DNA from: Osedax fenrisi
Taxonomy: Eukaryota; Annelida; Polychaeta; Sabellida; Siboglinidae
Assembly (NCBI GenBank): GCA_964019155.1
Contig: OZ025239.1
Location: 108,927,085 to 108,991,084, forward strand
Length of the DNA stretch: 64,000 nt
Direction of reading: 5' to 3'
A program made the translations under genes and the position numbers. The notes beneath the pieces were generated by a model that was not told the origin of the DNA, did no database searches, and worked only from the letters and a program-made list of their open reading frames with translations. This document shows positions 1 through 13,609 of the stretch, piece by piece; the stretch's first letter is position 1; each line of letters opens with the position of its first letter.

Positions 1-585
1 AGAACTAGATCCGAAACAACTTCATCATCTATACGTAGGCAATGTCCAGTAAACTTTTAGAATCGACGTCTGATCTTTGTAGATATTCTTTCTATAGCCC
101 ATACAGTACTTCGTTAGTAACTTTCTGAGACCAATGTACGTTTAAGTATCATTCATAGAATTCGAGTATATGTGCCATCAAGTTTTTTGAGTAGTGTTTT
201 TGTGAGGGTCCAATTCTCACATCCGTAAAGCAGAACCGATTAAACTGTGGTGTGTATGAGTCTAAGTTTTAGTTTCCTACTAAAAGTTGATTTTCAGATA
301 TTCCTCCTTTGATGACATATTCTCCAAGCAAGCGCTTTTCTGATTTTCAACTCTTTTGCACTGCTGTCTATCCATGCCCCTTTTGTACTTGAAGTCTTCA
401 ACCCTTTTCAGATTTGACCAATCTATAGCTTTGATTTCAAACTGTTGATTAGTATTGTAACTCATGTATTTCGTTTTACCTGTATTCATGCTACTCATTT
501 TGCTGATTTTTCGACTCGAGTGAGCATCTCTCGTGCTTCGTTGATACCTTCACTTACTAATGCAATATCATCTGCGATGTCCATA
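1..585 (-). pseudogene. Non-LTR reverse transcriptase C-terminal remnant, cut by window start
   Basis: On the minus strand the region reads through the catalytic palm motif as IADDIAL (normally FADD), then a helix EGINEAREMLTRVEKSAK, then MNTGKTKYMSYNTNQQ, typical of the thumb side of invertebrate non-LTR reverse transcriptases. A frameshift separates the two blocks and several stops follow. The missing C-terminal tail is visible where the unit repeats (23380-23533). An (AT)n run at 582-600 replaces the upstream part of the domain. A dead, truncated insertion. Confidence 0.75.
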
Positions 586-619
586 TATATATATATATAT
601 TTACTAAAATAAAAATCAC

Positions 620-915
620 TCAATCTACAGCAATCCATGATCCAGTAACGTGTTGCCTTCGAGATGACTACATCAGTCAATGATAATCAATGACTTGGAG
701 CCTTAGAGATGACAATAGCTCTCTCTGCTACCTTCGTGATTATCATAAATCTCCGTGAAGCCCTCTTAGATATATGCTAGTATCATTATTCCATATGCAA
801 TCTTATATTATATTGTGTATTTAATAGATTGTGGAAAAAATATTCCGTCAGAAGGAATATAATGTGAAAATGTAGTCATGCTGACTTTAACATTGGGACA
901 TTATATTGTCAGTCG
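620..915. repeat. Member of a dispersed degenerate repeat family
   Basis: The stretch repeats the pattern 'cagcaatccatgat ... aatgac ... gccttagagatgac' and the motif 'gaaaatgtagtcatgc ... ttgggaca' seen again at 22430-22760, an imperfect direct repeat of about 280 bp inside each unit. Equivalent copies lie at 24153-24448 and 47671-47966. It is non-coding, and I see no open frame or splice structure. The following spacer (916-1345) is AT-rich without recognisable features. Confidence 0.6.
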
Positions 916-1345
916 ACGCTGATTGCGTTCAGATGTGTTTAACGTTGCTCAGCTATGCTGGAGGCCATTATTATTATCATTATAATTATTATTACATTAT
1001 TTATCACTTAGCATATAATTAGAAGGGTTTTTTTAATCCGTTTTAGTAAGTATTTAAGTAGTGTAATTTTTTTCCCCAAATAAAGTGTAAAACCATTTTT
1101 AGAGTTGTTCTCCTCATTTAGCCTAAATGTATACATTTCTAAATAATTTAACAATATATCATCATATAATATCCTAATAACTGCCTTATATAACAGCCAA
1201 TTTACAGCTTCATAATATCTACATATAATATCCTAATCAGTAATAATTTGTAATAATATTTGTATTAAATTATATAAATTAATTTTCTAATAACTATTAA
1301 ATTTGTAAAATTATTTTCAATTATTCTTTAATTATATAAAGATTA

Positions 1346-1500
1346 CAAACCCTATCGCAAAATTACAGATTTGTAACCTCGCAATTGTAACAGGGTTACA
1401 AACTATATCGCAAAATTAAAGATTTGTAACCTCGCATTGTAACAGGGTTTGTACAAACACTATCGCAAAATTACCGATATTTTACTTCGCAGAATAACTA
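1346..1500. repeat. Tandem repeat of about 58 bp, 2.5 copies
   Basis: Degenerate direct repeats sharing 'ctatcgcaaaatta', 'gatttgtaacctcgca' and 'ttgtaacagggtt', starting near 1350, 1405 and 1462. TTACAAA and TTTGTAA within each unit could pair. Just downstream (about 1576-1590) lies TTTGGTTTCTTGGG, which occurs in reverse orientation at 18162-18175 beside another hairpin-rich repeat. Probably the end of a transposable element. The stretch 1500-2060 after it is AT-rich with no gene. Confidence 0.6.
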
Positions 1501-2060
1501 TTACCGAAACACCACAAAATCACAGTTTCATTTCTGTCGAAAAATATCTGTTACCGTAACGTTAGATATTTGCAATTTGGTTTCTTGGGTGGTAATTATT
1601 AATAAATGAGAACTATTAAACTAAGGATATTTAAACTTTAGAATTTACATAAACATATTTTTAAATATATAAAAAAAAACCGTAAAATAAAATATTATAT
1701 TTTTAAAACCTTTTAACTGTTTTTAAAACCTTTAACTTATGTGTATTTTTAATATTTTATTTTTTAATTTAAATTTTCTTGAGGTCTATATAATTAATCT
1801 GAAATTGTAAGTGATTATTTTTGTGTATTGTATTATTATTGTATATTAAGTGTAGTTGTAGTTGTATAGCTTTGTGTTATATTTTTTACGTTTTGTTTAA
1901 TTACCTAATTATTTTGTTTTAATTTTGATTATATTTTAATTATTTTATTTATTTATCTTATCTCAAATGTTATTTACATGATGAATGGCATTATGGGGAG
2001 TTTTTAAAAAATATTTATATTGTTTAACAATTTAAAAAAGTAATCTATATGAATATACAT

Positions 2061-2279
2061 TTATAGTAACATTTTAACTATTTTATATTGTATTTTTTTT
2101 GGTGACGGAGTGGCTGATGTTTTTGTAATTATGTGGTATGGTACGTGTCGGGGAAAGGTATATACTTTTACTGAGAGGAAAGTATTGCCAGTGTTCTTAT
2201 TATTGGCACAAATAGGATCCCATCGGCATTGGACCTGACGAACCCATACCCATGAAGTTGATACACCATATGTCCTCAT
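2061..2279 (-). other. Unidentified GC-richer block with a short open frame
   Basis: A GC-richer island of about 190 bp in AT-rich surroundings. The minus strand is open for 72 codons from an ATG at 2277-2279, but the predicted peptide matches nothing I recognise, and another frame of the same strand is also locally open. It is kept in all three units, with one replacement (Thr8 to Ile) in unit 3. It could be a SINE body, an exon or chance. I do not call it a gene. Confidence 0.25.
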
Positions 2280-2548
2280 TAGTTTAAATTACTGTTGGCT
2301 ACTCTGGTTATAATTTTAATGATTAAATATATCGTATTTTTATAAGTGTATTATTCTAATAGATTACTAAATAATTAAATTTTATTTATAATTTGTTTTT
2401 TAACATATATTTTTGTATATATTTTGTGTATATATTTTATATACATATATATTTCTTTTACTAACTTTAACTATTAATATTTTATTTATTTTTATTTTAA
2501 TTTTACTATAATTTTCTCCTCATAATTGTCCTATAGGAAAGTGAAATA

Positions 2549-2587
2549 GGTAAACGACTAGATAAGCATAGTGCTTCTTCGTTTACC
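2549..2587. other. Stem-loop GGTAAACGA...TCGTTTACC
   Basis: Two nested inverted repeats: outer arms GGTAAACGA and TCGTTTACC, inner arms AAGCA and TGCTT around a 3-base loop. An (ATT)n tract follows at about 2605. The placement beside a simple repeat suggests the 3' end of a short retroposon, but this is a guess. Also at 26082-26120 and 49600-49638. Confidence 0.5.
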
Positions 2588-2720
2588 GTGGTCATACCTA
2601 AATTATGATTATTATTATTATTATTATTATATAATATTATATATTACTTATTTTATTTATTATAAAAATAAATTGTATCATTTTCGTTAGTAAAAATGTA
2701 TCTTTAACATAACTGCATAG

Positions 2721-2790
2721 GTGACTCATTTGGCTGATGTGCTAGACACACAACCGGTAGGACGAGAGTTCTAGCCTTGTCTGGTCCATT
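2721..2790 (+). mobile_element. tRNA-derived SINE head (pseudo-tRNA)
   Basis: The plus strand has an A-box-like stretch (tggctgatgtgct, 2731-2743), an anticodon-arm-like stretch gacacacaaccgg and a B-box-like stretch (gagttctagcc, 2766-2776) with tRNA-like spacing, as in tRNA-derived SINEs of many invertebrates. The seven-base loop cacacaa would give a CAC (Val) anticodon. No proper acceptor stem closes, so this is not a functional tRNA. Unit 3 keeps the more canonical ggctgaggtgc. Moderate confidence. Confidence 0.5.
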
Positions 2791-3100
2791 AAAATAGGTC
2801 TTAAAATAATATTCAGAAGTAATCTTATATAATTGAGTATAAATAAATTATCGGCTCTCGTTAAAATAACACAGTTAAACAAATACGATTCATACGAAGA
2901 TATTATAGGAATCGGATTAACATTGCAAAACAGATAACCTATAAAGTTTGTTTAGAAAACGGTTTATAAAAATATTCCCACTACTATATTGCAGGAATTG
3001 CATTATTATTGATTCAAAAACTAATTATTAAGAATCGGTTTAAGTTATTGATATAAGTATTATCTAAGTAGGCCACCATTAGTAGCCTACCATTAGTAAT

Positions 3101-3918
3101 TTCTAAAGAACAAACAGGATTTCGATCAGGTAAAGTACAAGCGAACAGATATTTAACTTAAGAGTCATCTCAGAGAAATATTATCAGCATAGTAAACCAT
3201 TATATCAAGTTTTCATTGATTTAAAAAAAGCGTTTGATAGAATATGGCACAACGCGCTATGGTCGTCAATGAAAATATTTAACATCAATTTAAAACTAAT
3301 ATTATCTATACAATAAAGCAGAAAGTGTAGTTTACTTTGACGGGAAAATTGGAGAATTGTTCAGGACAACAACTGGAGTTAGGCAAAGCTGCCTACTTTC
3401 ACCCACACTATTAAATATTTTGCTTAAACAAATAATTAACGATGCTTCAGATAATCATGTAGGTGTAGTAAATATTGGTGGTAAAATAATCACAAATCTA
3501 AGATTCGCAGAGGACATCGATGGGATAGCAGGTGGTGAATCTGAATTAGCCAATCTCATGTGCACATGGAATGGAAATAAACTCTACAAAAACACAAATA
3601 ATGGCAAATTCTTACTGTAGTTTCACAACAGAAAGAAACATAAATAACGAGCCACTAAAAGTAGTTGACAGTTTTACATACTTAGGGGCAATCATCTACG
3701 ATAAAGGTTCAAAGGCTGAAATATTAGCTAGAACCGGACAGACGATTGCAGCTATTTCTAGACTAAATGTTATATGGTACAATAAAACACTAAAACTGAA
3801 ACTGAAAATCCGATTACTGCAGTCACTTGTCAACTCAATTTTCTTATATGCGTTTAATACATGGCCAATAACGAAGGAACTGCAAAGAAAAATAACAACA
3901 TTTGAAATGCGGTGCTGA
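3101..3918 (+). pseudogene. Non-LTR retrotransposon reverse transcriptase remnant (element A)
   Basis: Reverse transcriptase motifs occur in order but in shifting frames: EQTGFRSGK near 3110, VFIDLKKAFDRIWH (motif A) near 3211, TTGVRQSCLLSPTLLN (motif B) near 3366, RFAEDIDG where the catalytic motif is normally FADD (first Asp replaced by Glu), then SFTYLGAIIYDKGSKAEI and SLVNSIFLYAFNTW in the thumb. Open stretches are 3357-3620 and 3571-3918. At least two frameshifts, stops and the altered catalytic residue make it inactive. The 5' endonuclease half is absent here; a related endonuclease sits separately at 14418-15243. Confidence 0.85.
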
Positions 3919-4124
3919 ATAATATACTGAATTTAATGTAATCCTATGTATTTTTCTAAATTATCATAATCTCATTCATGTGACACATTGAACTACAATA
4001 TTAATCATAATTATATAGATAATACAATTGGAAATCATATTGATCTAATTGCTCAATATTGAATATATAGCAGTTGAATATTTATTAAATATTTTATGAA
4101 ATATTAAAATATTATAATTTCAAA

Positions 4125-4265
4125 TAAACCGATTCCTATAATAATAGTTTAGGAATCGGTTTCAAATAAACTAATTCCTAAAATTGAATTTTATGAATTA
4201 ATTTAAACCGATTCTCATTAAGACTCTCAGGAAACGATAAAAATGCAAATAGGAATCGAATTGTT
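4125..4265. repeat. Cluster of AATCGGTTTAA-type inverted motifs
   Basis: AACCGATTCCTA and TAGGAATCGGTTT form a stem at 4127-4163, with further copies near 4207 and 4252. Matching motifs lie upstream of element A at about 2909 and 3034. The motif thus brackets the reverse transcriptase remnant in both orientations, as expected if a small inverted-repeat element was interrupted. Repeated at 27658-27798 and 51173-51313. Confidence 0.45.
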
Positions 4266-5274
4266 TGGATTCTAACCTAATAAATACATTGTTGTATATA
4301 TTCGCTATATTCGAAACTATAACCCATATAAAAAAGTATGAAAATATGTTCATAGTATACAATTATTGTTGTATTATAAGTTATAATTTATTACCAACAA
4401 ATATTTGTTACGTACAATAAAAATGTAAACTAAAATCGTCCATGAATACATTTAAGTACTATTTAAGTATATCTAAATACTGTATTAAATATTACCAGAA
4501 ATTATTATAAATCAGTTTATTCTTTATATTTTAATACAAATAAATTTGTTTTTGATAAATATTTACAAAGTTATAACGATATACCTGATGTTATATTTGT
4601 CCCTAATATTGTTACACCCTTGCTGCATTTATATGGACACATTTTAACTAATCAGCGATCCATTTATAAATAATGGTCCCCGTAATAGCTAAGGTACTAA
4701 TATACAAATAATTCCGTGTTGTGTCGATTACATTTCAATTCAAATAAAATTACGCAATATATGATCATAATTATTTCATGTTGAATACAATTTAATAATA
4801 ATATTTAATATATTAATTAATTATATTAATATATTTAATTTACAATTATTTATGCGGTAATTATTGCAATACTATCGTTTAATATATTTGTTAATTATGT
4901 AAAATATACTAATAATTATATTATTTAATATATTAATTATCTAAATTCGTAAACGTCTATCATTTTATTGTGTCAATGAACCATTATATTATGATTATTA
5001 TTAAAAAATATATTTATAAATAAATTTACAAAAATGTTTACAAATATAATTATAAATATTTTTACAAAAATATTTACAAATATAATTACATATTTATTTT
5101 ATTTTAAGTTTAATATAACGATTTATTATTTGCAACATAATAAAAATTATTAATATTTCAAGATAAATTATAAAAAATATGTATCTTAAATAAGTATCTT
5201 AATCCTATATTGTTGATATTCCTACTATTTTCTATTATAGAAAAATATTCAAATGTACTCATATATTGTTCTAG

Positions 5275-5278
<4 letters not shown>
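4266..5278. other. AT-rich spacer, nothing recognisable
   Basis: Over 80% A+T by eye, with many short self-complementary runs such as ttaatatattaattaa. No open frame, splice pattern or RNA gene seen. The counterparts are 27799-28811 and 51314-52325. Confidence 0.6.
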
Positions 5279-5315
<37 letters not shown>

Positions 5316-5480
5316 TATCTTAAATTCTTATTATATTTATGACAATTTTAATTTCTTAGTATCTTATTTTTAATATATTATTATAATATTTTTATTTAGT
5401 ATCATTGGTTGTAGTGTTTTAAAAGTGCTTCTAAATATTTGTATCGATAAATATTTATATTATTATTCGTATTTATATAC

Positions 5481-5702
5481 ATTTGTAATATTTATAACAA
5501 TTATTTATTCATTATTATATTATGTTTATGTTGAAATATGAATGTGTTTAATTAATAATTATTATAATTTACTAAGGCCATAGTAATTAATATTTGTAAT
5601 ATTTATAACAATTATTTATTCATTATTATATTATGTTTATGTTGAAATATGAATGTGTTTAATTAATAATGATTATAATTTACTAAGGCCATAGTAATTA
5701 AT
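5481..5702. repeat. 111-bp tandem duplication
   Basis: The sequence from atttgtaatatttataac to aaggccatagtaattaat occurs twice in direct succession with one or two differences. It lies downstream of the L gene. The diverged fourth locus has only one copy (about 63085-63200), so the duplication arose on the L lineage before the 23.5-kb amplification. Confidence 0.85.
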
Positions 5703-6089
5703 ATTATATACATAAATAATACACAAAATTATACTCATATATGAAGGATTTTATTATGAATTTATTTGAATTATAAAAATAAATATATTAAAATAAATTA
5801 TTGTATCAGTCATTAGAATCCGAATATAAAAATAATATTGTGATAATAGAAATAACACGTCAATAATATTTCAAATCTATATTTCATCACAATTTTTTAT
5901 CAACGTAAATAAAAAATATATAATACACAATTAAATATATATTATATTATATATAAAATATTATGTAAAACACAATAATATAATAATATTTCACATCGAT
6001 ATCCTAATAGCGTATTAACTAGATCTAATCACGTGATAATGTATGTATCCTCTATAACTTAATGATTATCTATGTATGATGGTTATCGT

Positions 6090-7043
6090 TTATTTGCATT
6101 GTTCTCCTTGTCTGTGTGAATAATAGGTATATTGATTACATTATTACTTATTATGATTATTACACATTATAGTAATATGTACTACTTATTAATTATAATT
6201 ATGTATTATATAATATAATTATTTTCGATCTTCATCAATAAAATGAATTAATTATTTAATGAATAATTAATGAATAATTTAATGAATAAAATGGAGTTTA
6301 ATAAATTTATTATTTTTATATTTTAATGTATATATGTTAATAATAAATAATAAGCATATATAAGTGTTGTTAACATTATATAATATATTATAGGTATATG
6401 TATTATATATTATATGTATAGTATATGTATTATATTATAGGTATATATAAAATATACCTATAGGTATATGTTATATACAAGTGTATGGTTTTGTACTGAC
6501 CCTAGATGATGGAGAATACAGGTCATTCCTTTAAGTGTACAGGTGTTACAAGATAAACAATCCTCTCCTAGACTAACAGTAGGTATATCTTTACCGACGG
6601 GTACTTTCTTAATGTACTCGTACAAAGATATGGTACAAGAACCTTCCATAGTACCGGTTGTATCTGTATAGGGAGGACGAGGAGAGATTTAGTGATTTTA
6701 ATTAGGAATTGTTGAATGCATTATTAGTATTATTGATGAATACATTTATTAAATAATGACATAATAAACTATTTATGATAGTATAGAAATATACATAGGT
6801 ATATATACACACAATATACCCATTAATTACACCACAACTATTATGATAATAGTGATACAAACCGTTATAAGTGACTTTATAGGGAATGACGTACATCAAG
6901 TCTCCGACATCCGTGCCCGAGTCATCTGATGTAGGGGAGACTGCGGGCATAGCCTCGCTTCTCTGCCATAGCACAGCCGATACCACTAGACATAGCATCC
7001 ATGTAGACATCAGACGGGTGGGCGTGGTTAGGCTAGCGGACAT
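6090..7043 (-). CDS. Secreted cysteine-rich protein, L type (unit 1), 3 exons
   Basis: Function unknown; I do not recognise the family. Coding exons on the minus strand: 6863-7043, 6501-6663 and 6090-6111, giving 121 residues. Both introns are GT..AG with phases that fit (donors G|GTTTGT and G|GTCAGT; acceptors tatacag and cacacag). Residues 1-31 are a signal peptide (core WMLCLVVSAVLW, cleavage likely after SEA). The mature part has a variable linker (32-60), a possible N-glycosylation site NDT at the first splice junction, and six cysteines spaced C-x25-C-x2-C-x2-C-x6-C-x10-C, which could form three disulfides. The last exon supplies GQGEQCK and the sixth cysteine. If intron 2 were retained, the protein would end a few residues later without that cysteine. 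It forms a divergent pair with the R gene at 10754. Start chosen because leader and signal sequence match the R gene from this ATG. Confidence 0.72.
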
Positions 7044-7260
7044 GTTATGTAATAGTTACGTAGCGTTGTTGTTGTTGTTGTTGTTGTTGTATTGGAGCGG
7101 TATCCGGGAGTTATGATTTGTATACTCGAGCTGCGGGCCTTAAATAGCTGTTTTACGATTTGTAATCACCTCGTGATGTGTGTATAACTTCATCTTATAG
7201 AGACCATCAGCTATTACGTCATAGCTGACATATGGCAGATTACGTAACTTATTAGAAATA
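7044..7260 (-). promoter_or_regulatory. L-gene promoter with TATA-like and CRE-like sites
   Basis: Upstream of the minus-strand start are a CAA-repeat leader (7066-7089), a TATA-like TATTTAAG (7139-7146 on the minus strand), a block identical to the R promoter (cacgaggtgattacaaatcg) and TGACGTAA (7214-7221), a one-base variant of the CRE/ATF site that is perfect in the R promoter. Leader length of about 65 nt is inferred from the TATA spacing. No ATG occurs in this leader, unlike the R gene. Confidence 0.6.
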
Positions 7261-7529
7261 AAGAATGCGTGTATTATGTAGTATTTCATATATATAACGA
7301 TATTTTTATTTGTAACTTCAGTTTAGTATATTTATTTTATCGCTTCGAATATTATATTTAAGTACAGTATTTAATATAAAATAACTAAAAACGGCATTGC
7401 TATAGAGTTTTTACGCTCGTAAATAACGGCGATGTCATTAGTAGTTATATTAATACACTGATATCAATTTACATTTATAACTAAATGTAAACATAATATA
7501 ATAATATTTGAGTTTAATAACATAATGCA

Positions 7530-10474
<2,945 letters not shown>

Positions 10475-10574
10475 GTTATATGAAATACTTATTTATGATG
10501 AATTATCTGTAACATTTATCCCGTGCTTATACACGTATGCTTTATTTCTAATACGATACGAAATCTCCCATAGG

Positions 10575-10696
10575 GTAGATATGACGTCATAGTTGATGGT
10601 CTCTGACAGATGAAGTTATACACACATCACGAGGTGATTACAAATCGTAAAACAGCTATTTAAGGGCTGGGGCTCGAGTATACAAATCATAACTCC
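10575..10696 (+). promoter_or_regulatory. R-gene promoter: CRE, conserved block, TATA
   Basis: A perfect palindromic CRE/ATF site TGACGTCA is at 10582-10589, then 'cacatcacgaggtgattaca' (shared with the L promoter) and a TATA-like TATTTAAG at 10657-10664, about 90 bp before the start codon. Known CRE/TATA promoters are often inducible; that this applies here is inference. Confidence 0.6.
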
Positions 10697-10741
10697 ATGA
10701 TATCGTGCACAAACAACAACAACAACAACACCGCTACATAA
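10697..10741 (+). other. Upstream ORF in R-gene leader
   Basis: An ATG 57 nt before the main start opens a 14-codon frame (MISCTN followed by an asparagine run from the CAA repeat, then TAT), ending at TAA 12 nt before the main ATG. It is in the main frame but stopped. The L leader lacks this ATG. It could lower translation of the R gene if the transcript starts upstream of it, as the TATA position suggests. Confidence 0.45.
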
Positions 10742-10753
10742 CTATTACATAAC

Positions 10754-12429
10754 ATGTCCGCTAGCCTAACCACGCCCACCCGTCTGATGTCTACATGGGT
10801 GCTATGTCTACTGGTATCGGTTGTGCTATGGCAGAGAAGCGATGCTATGCCCGCAGTCTCCCCTACATCAGCTGATTTAGGATCTCAGAACGAAGATATA
10901 GTATGGGTGGTGCCTTACCAGCTTGTCCATAATGGTCAGTATCACTATTATTACCGTAGTTATGATATTATTAATGTAAATATACATATATATACACACA
11001 CGAATATATATTAATGTATATTACTATAGTTTCACAAATAGTTTATTATTTGATAATTTTATAATAAACTGTACATTTTTAATTTACACGTCAATACTAA
11101 TAATTTAGTCAATAATTCCCAATCAATAAACTCTCAATAAACTTCCTCCCTATACAGATGCCACCGATACTCTGGAAGGTTTTTGTACCATATCGTTAAT
11201 CGAGTACTATGAGAAAGTACAATTAGGTAACGATGTACCGAGTATACCGATTACTCTAGGAACGGAGTGTTTATCTTGTAAGACGTGTACACTTGAAGGA
11301 ATGCCATGTGTTATCCGTAGTTTGGGGTCAGTACATATCCCATACACATATATTATATAATGTTAACAAAACCTGTAAAGCATTATTTTCTATAATATTT
11401 AATAATAATATATTCTTTAAAATATATAAATAATAATTGTATTAAACTCCATTTTATCGCATATAATTATATTATATAATTAATTATTAGAATTAATAAG
11501 TATTATTATTATTTGTAGGGGATAGAAGGGAGTAGTGGAGGATATTTTGTATGACTTTGTAGAATTGTAATATATCTATGAATAGTTGATGTTATAATTT
11601 CATATTTTCAAATGTAATAGAATATGTATCGTTGTATATTATAGCTATTTTAATTTTTACGTTAACTCATATATTTCTAAATATTAATATCAGTTTAGTT
11701 ACACTCAAAAAAGAACGAAAAAATAGCGCAAGAAGGGAGTAGTGGATTTTAGTACCAAAATAAAGCAATAGGTGTCTCGCTATATATTCGATTCATTTTT
11801 TCAGTTTTTATTATTTTAATAATATATAGGTATTATATTATTTATTATTTTGTAATATTCATGCCGACGCACGCATTTTATTTAAGATTTAGATTTTAAA
11901 AATTGTGAACAAAAATTAATGAAAAAAATGTGACCTATATTTCTCTATTTTGATTGGTTTATTTTCATCCACTATATCCTTCTCAGTTCGTCCACTATAC
12001 CCATTTGAATATGGTACTTTAGAATACCTATATCTTTTTACTAATACAATATTTTCATATACTATAAACATAACTTAATAGATAACAAATTATATGTTAT
12101 TAATATATAAGAAAATATGTATATATAATTAATAATCAATGCAGTACAGTACATTTCCAAAACCGGTTTTTATGGAATTTTGAAAAAAAAATATTATGTA
12201 ATTAATTTAATATATTGATTAATTTTGAAAAAAAATTACTCATTGTTGTCGATATTGTAATTGTCTAAATATTTTGTATATATCTTTTTTTTGTATCTAT
12301 GACCATTTTCGCATAAATGTAAATTACCACTACTCCCTTCTCGTCCGCTACTCCCTTCTATCCCCTAATAATCATAATACGTAACTAATATAATATTATT
12401 CACACAGACAAGGAGAACAATGCAAATAA
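10754..12429 (+). CDS. Secreted cysteine-rich protein, R type (unit 1), 3 exons
   Basis: Paralogue of the L gene, function unknown. Exons: 10754-10934, 11158-11326 and 12408-12429, giving 123 residues. Donors are G|GTCAGT in both introns; acceptors are tatacag and cacacag; phases match the L gene exactly. The signal peptide (1-31, core WVLCLLVSVVLW, ends SDA) is nearly identical to L, also at silent sites. The linker after residue 40 is largely different. The cysteine core is CLSCKTCTLEGMPC, with C-x27-C before it, two residues longer than L, and the last exon gives GQGEQCK. The L-type glycosylation site is lost (NDA). Intron 2 holds an 848-bp transposable element. Whether that affects splicing cannot be told from sequence. 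Confidence 0.72.
11518..12365. mobile_element. 848-bp TA-flanked inverted-repeat element (MITE-like) in intron 2
   Basis: Terminal inverted repeats GGGGATAGAAGGGAGTAG on both ends, flanked by TA on each side (11516-11517 and 12366-12367). The GAAGGGAGTAGTGG motif recurs just inside (11731-11744) and inverted near 12328 and in degenerate form near 11970-12000, like subterminal transposase-binding sites. No transposase frame is present. The same intron in the paralogue at 63600-63660 shows the uninterrupted site 'atttgTAataatcat', proving insertion into a TA. A TA duplication points to Tc1/mariner-type or another TA-targeting superfamily; the G-rich termini leave the superfamily open. Confidence 0.88.
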
Positions 12430-12800
12430 ACGAGAACAATCATACACAGATAATCATTAAGTTATTGAGGATACATACATTATCACGTGATTAGATATAG
12501 TTAATACGTTATTAGGATATTGATGTGAAATATTATTATATTATTGTTTTTACATAAAGATGTGTAATTATATATAAATTATATAATATAATATATAATT
12601 AATTGTATATTATATATTATATATGTTATATATAATATACATATATTTTTATAACATAATTAATTTGACAAATGTGTCATTTCTATTATTACATTTTTAT
12701 ATTCGGCTACAAATATTGATGAAACAATAATTCATTTGAATATATGTATTTTTACAAATTTAATAAATTTATATTTAATTAATAACAAATAATTTTAAAT

Positions 12801-13609
12801 TATTGTAGTTATTATTAAAGTTTATATATGTCGATTGATTAATAATTTATTTAAGTAAATTTATAGTCGAAATATGTAATAGAAAGTATAAAGTATACAT
12901 ATATTCTAACGATAACATACATTCTAGAAATAATCAAAGAATAATAAGAAATTAAAAAAAGTAATGAAATTAAAACGTTTTATAGTTACCGTAAAATAAA
13001 TGAATAATAATAGAAAATAAAAATAAATTATATAGTAAAAATAAAGACAGATTATCTAAAAACAGAAATAAAATACATTATTTTCTAAATAGTATCGAAA
13101 TTTCTACTTTAATTATATTTAATTATTATTATCTGTATAACCTTTAATAGTAGGTAAACCCTAATACATTATTAAGTATATAGTTTAATATTTAAATGAT
13201 AAATTTTAAATATATTACAAAAAGAACATGTTAAAAACCAAATAAACAAATACTATAATTAGACTAAAAATTAATGTACTACTTATCAAAATGTATTACT
13301 TTAAAATCTGTAATCTAATGGATTATTAATTTTATATGATTATAGATTTGAAAAATGTAAAACCCAAATATTCTACAAAGAAAAATGAACGGAAGAGATA
13401 ATACAATAACAAAGATACAAATTGAAACATAAATGAAAATAAAATTATAAATTTCTTTTAAAATAAAGTTGATTGTCAAAACAGAATTTGTTTATTTTAT
13501 TTTTTTAAATGAAACAGACACAGATTTTAATATATTATTATTTAATGAATTCCATATATTAACTGATCTATTATATATATTATATGTGTGACTGTATTAT
13601 AATAATTAT
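12801..13609. other. AT-rich spacer, no gene seen
   Basis: Low-complexity AT-rich DNA with A-rich runs on the plus strand and only very short open frames. It may be old retrotransposon sequence, since a reverse transcriptase tail follows directly. The unit 2 counterpart is 36317-37125. Confidence 0.5.

Larger units (their letters stand above)
5210..7300 (-). repeat. Left arm of inverted gene duplication
   Basis: Read on the minus strand, this arm aligns with 10475-12800 on the plus strand: upstream region, promoter, leader, three exons, the 3' flank with 'cattaagttat..gaggatacatacattatcacgtgat', and further AT-rich sequence. The two arms carry the L and R genes head to head. Introns and outer flanks are diverged, so this inversion-duplication is far older than the 23.5-kb tandem array. 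Confidence 0.8.
10475..12800 (+). repeat. Right arm of inverted gene duplication
   Basis: Plus-strand partner of 5210-7300. Homology starts around gttatatgaaatac, runs through the promoter and all exons, and fades past about 12800. It differs from the left arm by the 848-bp insertion at 11518-12365. Without it intron 2 would be about 231 bp, against 389 bp in the L gene. Confidence 0.8.

Noticed and set aside
2721..2790. Functional tRNA gene
   Set aside because: Internal promoter-like boxes exist but no acceptor stem pairs, and the T-arm is mutated; SINE head preferred.
6886..7116. Plus-strand open frame of 76 codons (also at 30421 and 53951)
   Set aside because: It is the complement of exon 1 and the CAA-repeat leader of the L gene; the minus strand has the signal peptide, splice sites and paralogues.
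10754..12429. Naming the secreted family as a toxin or antimicrobial peptide
   Set aside because: Only the architecture is suggestive; the cysteine pattern matches no family that I can name with confidence.
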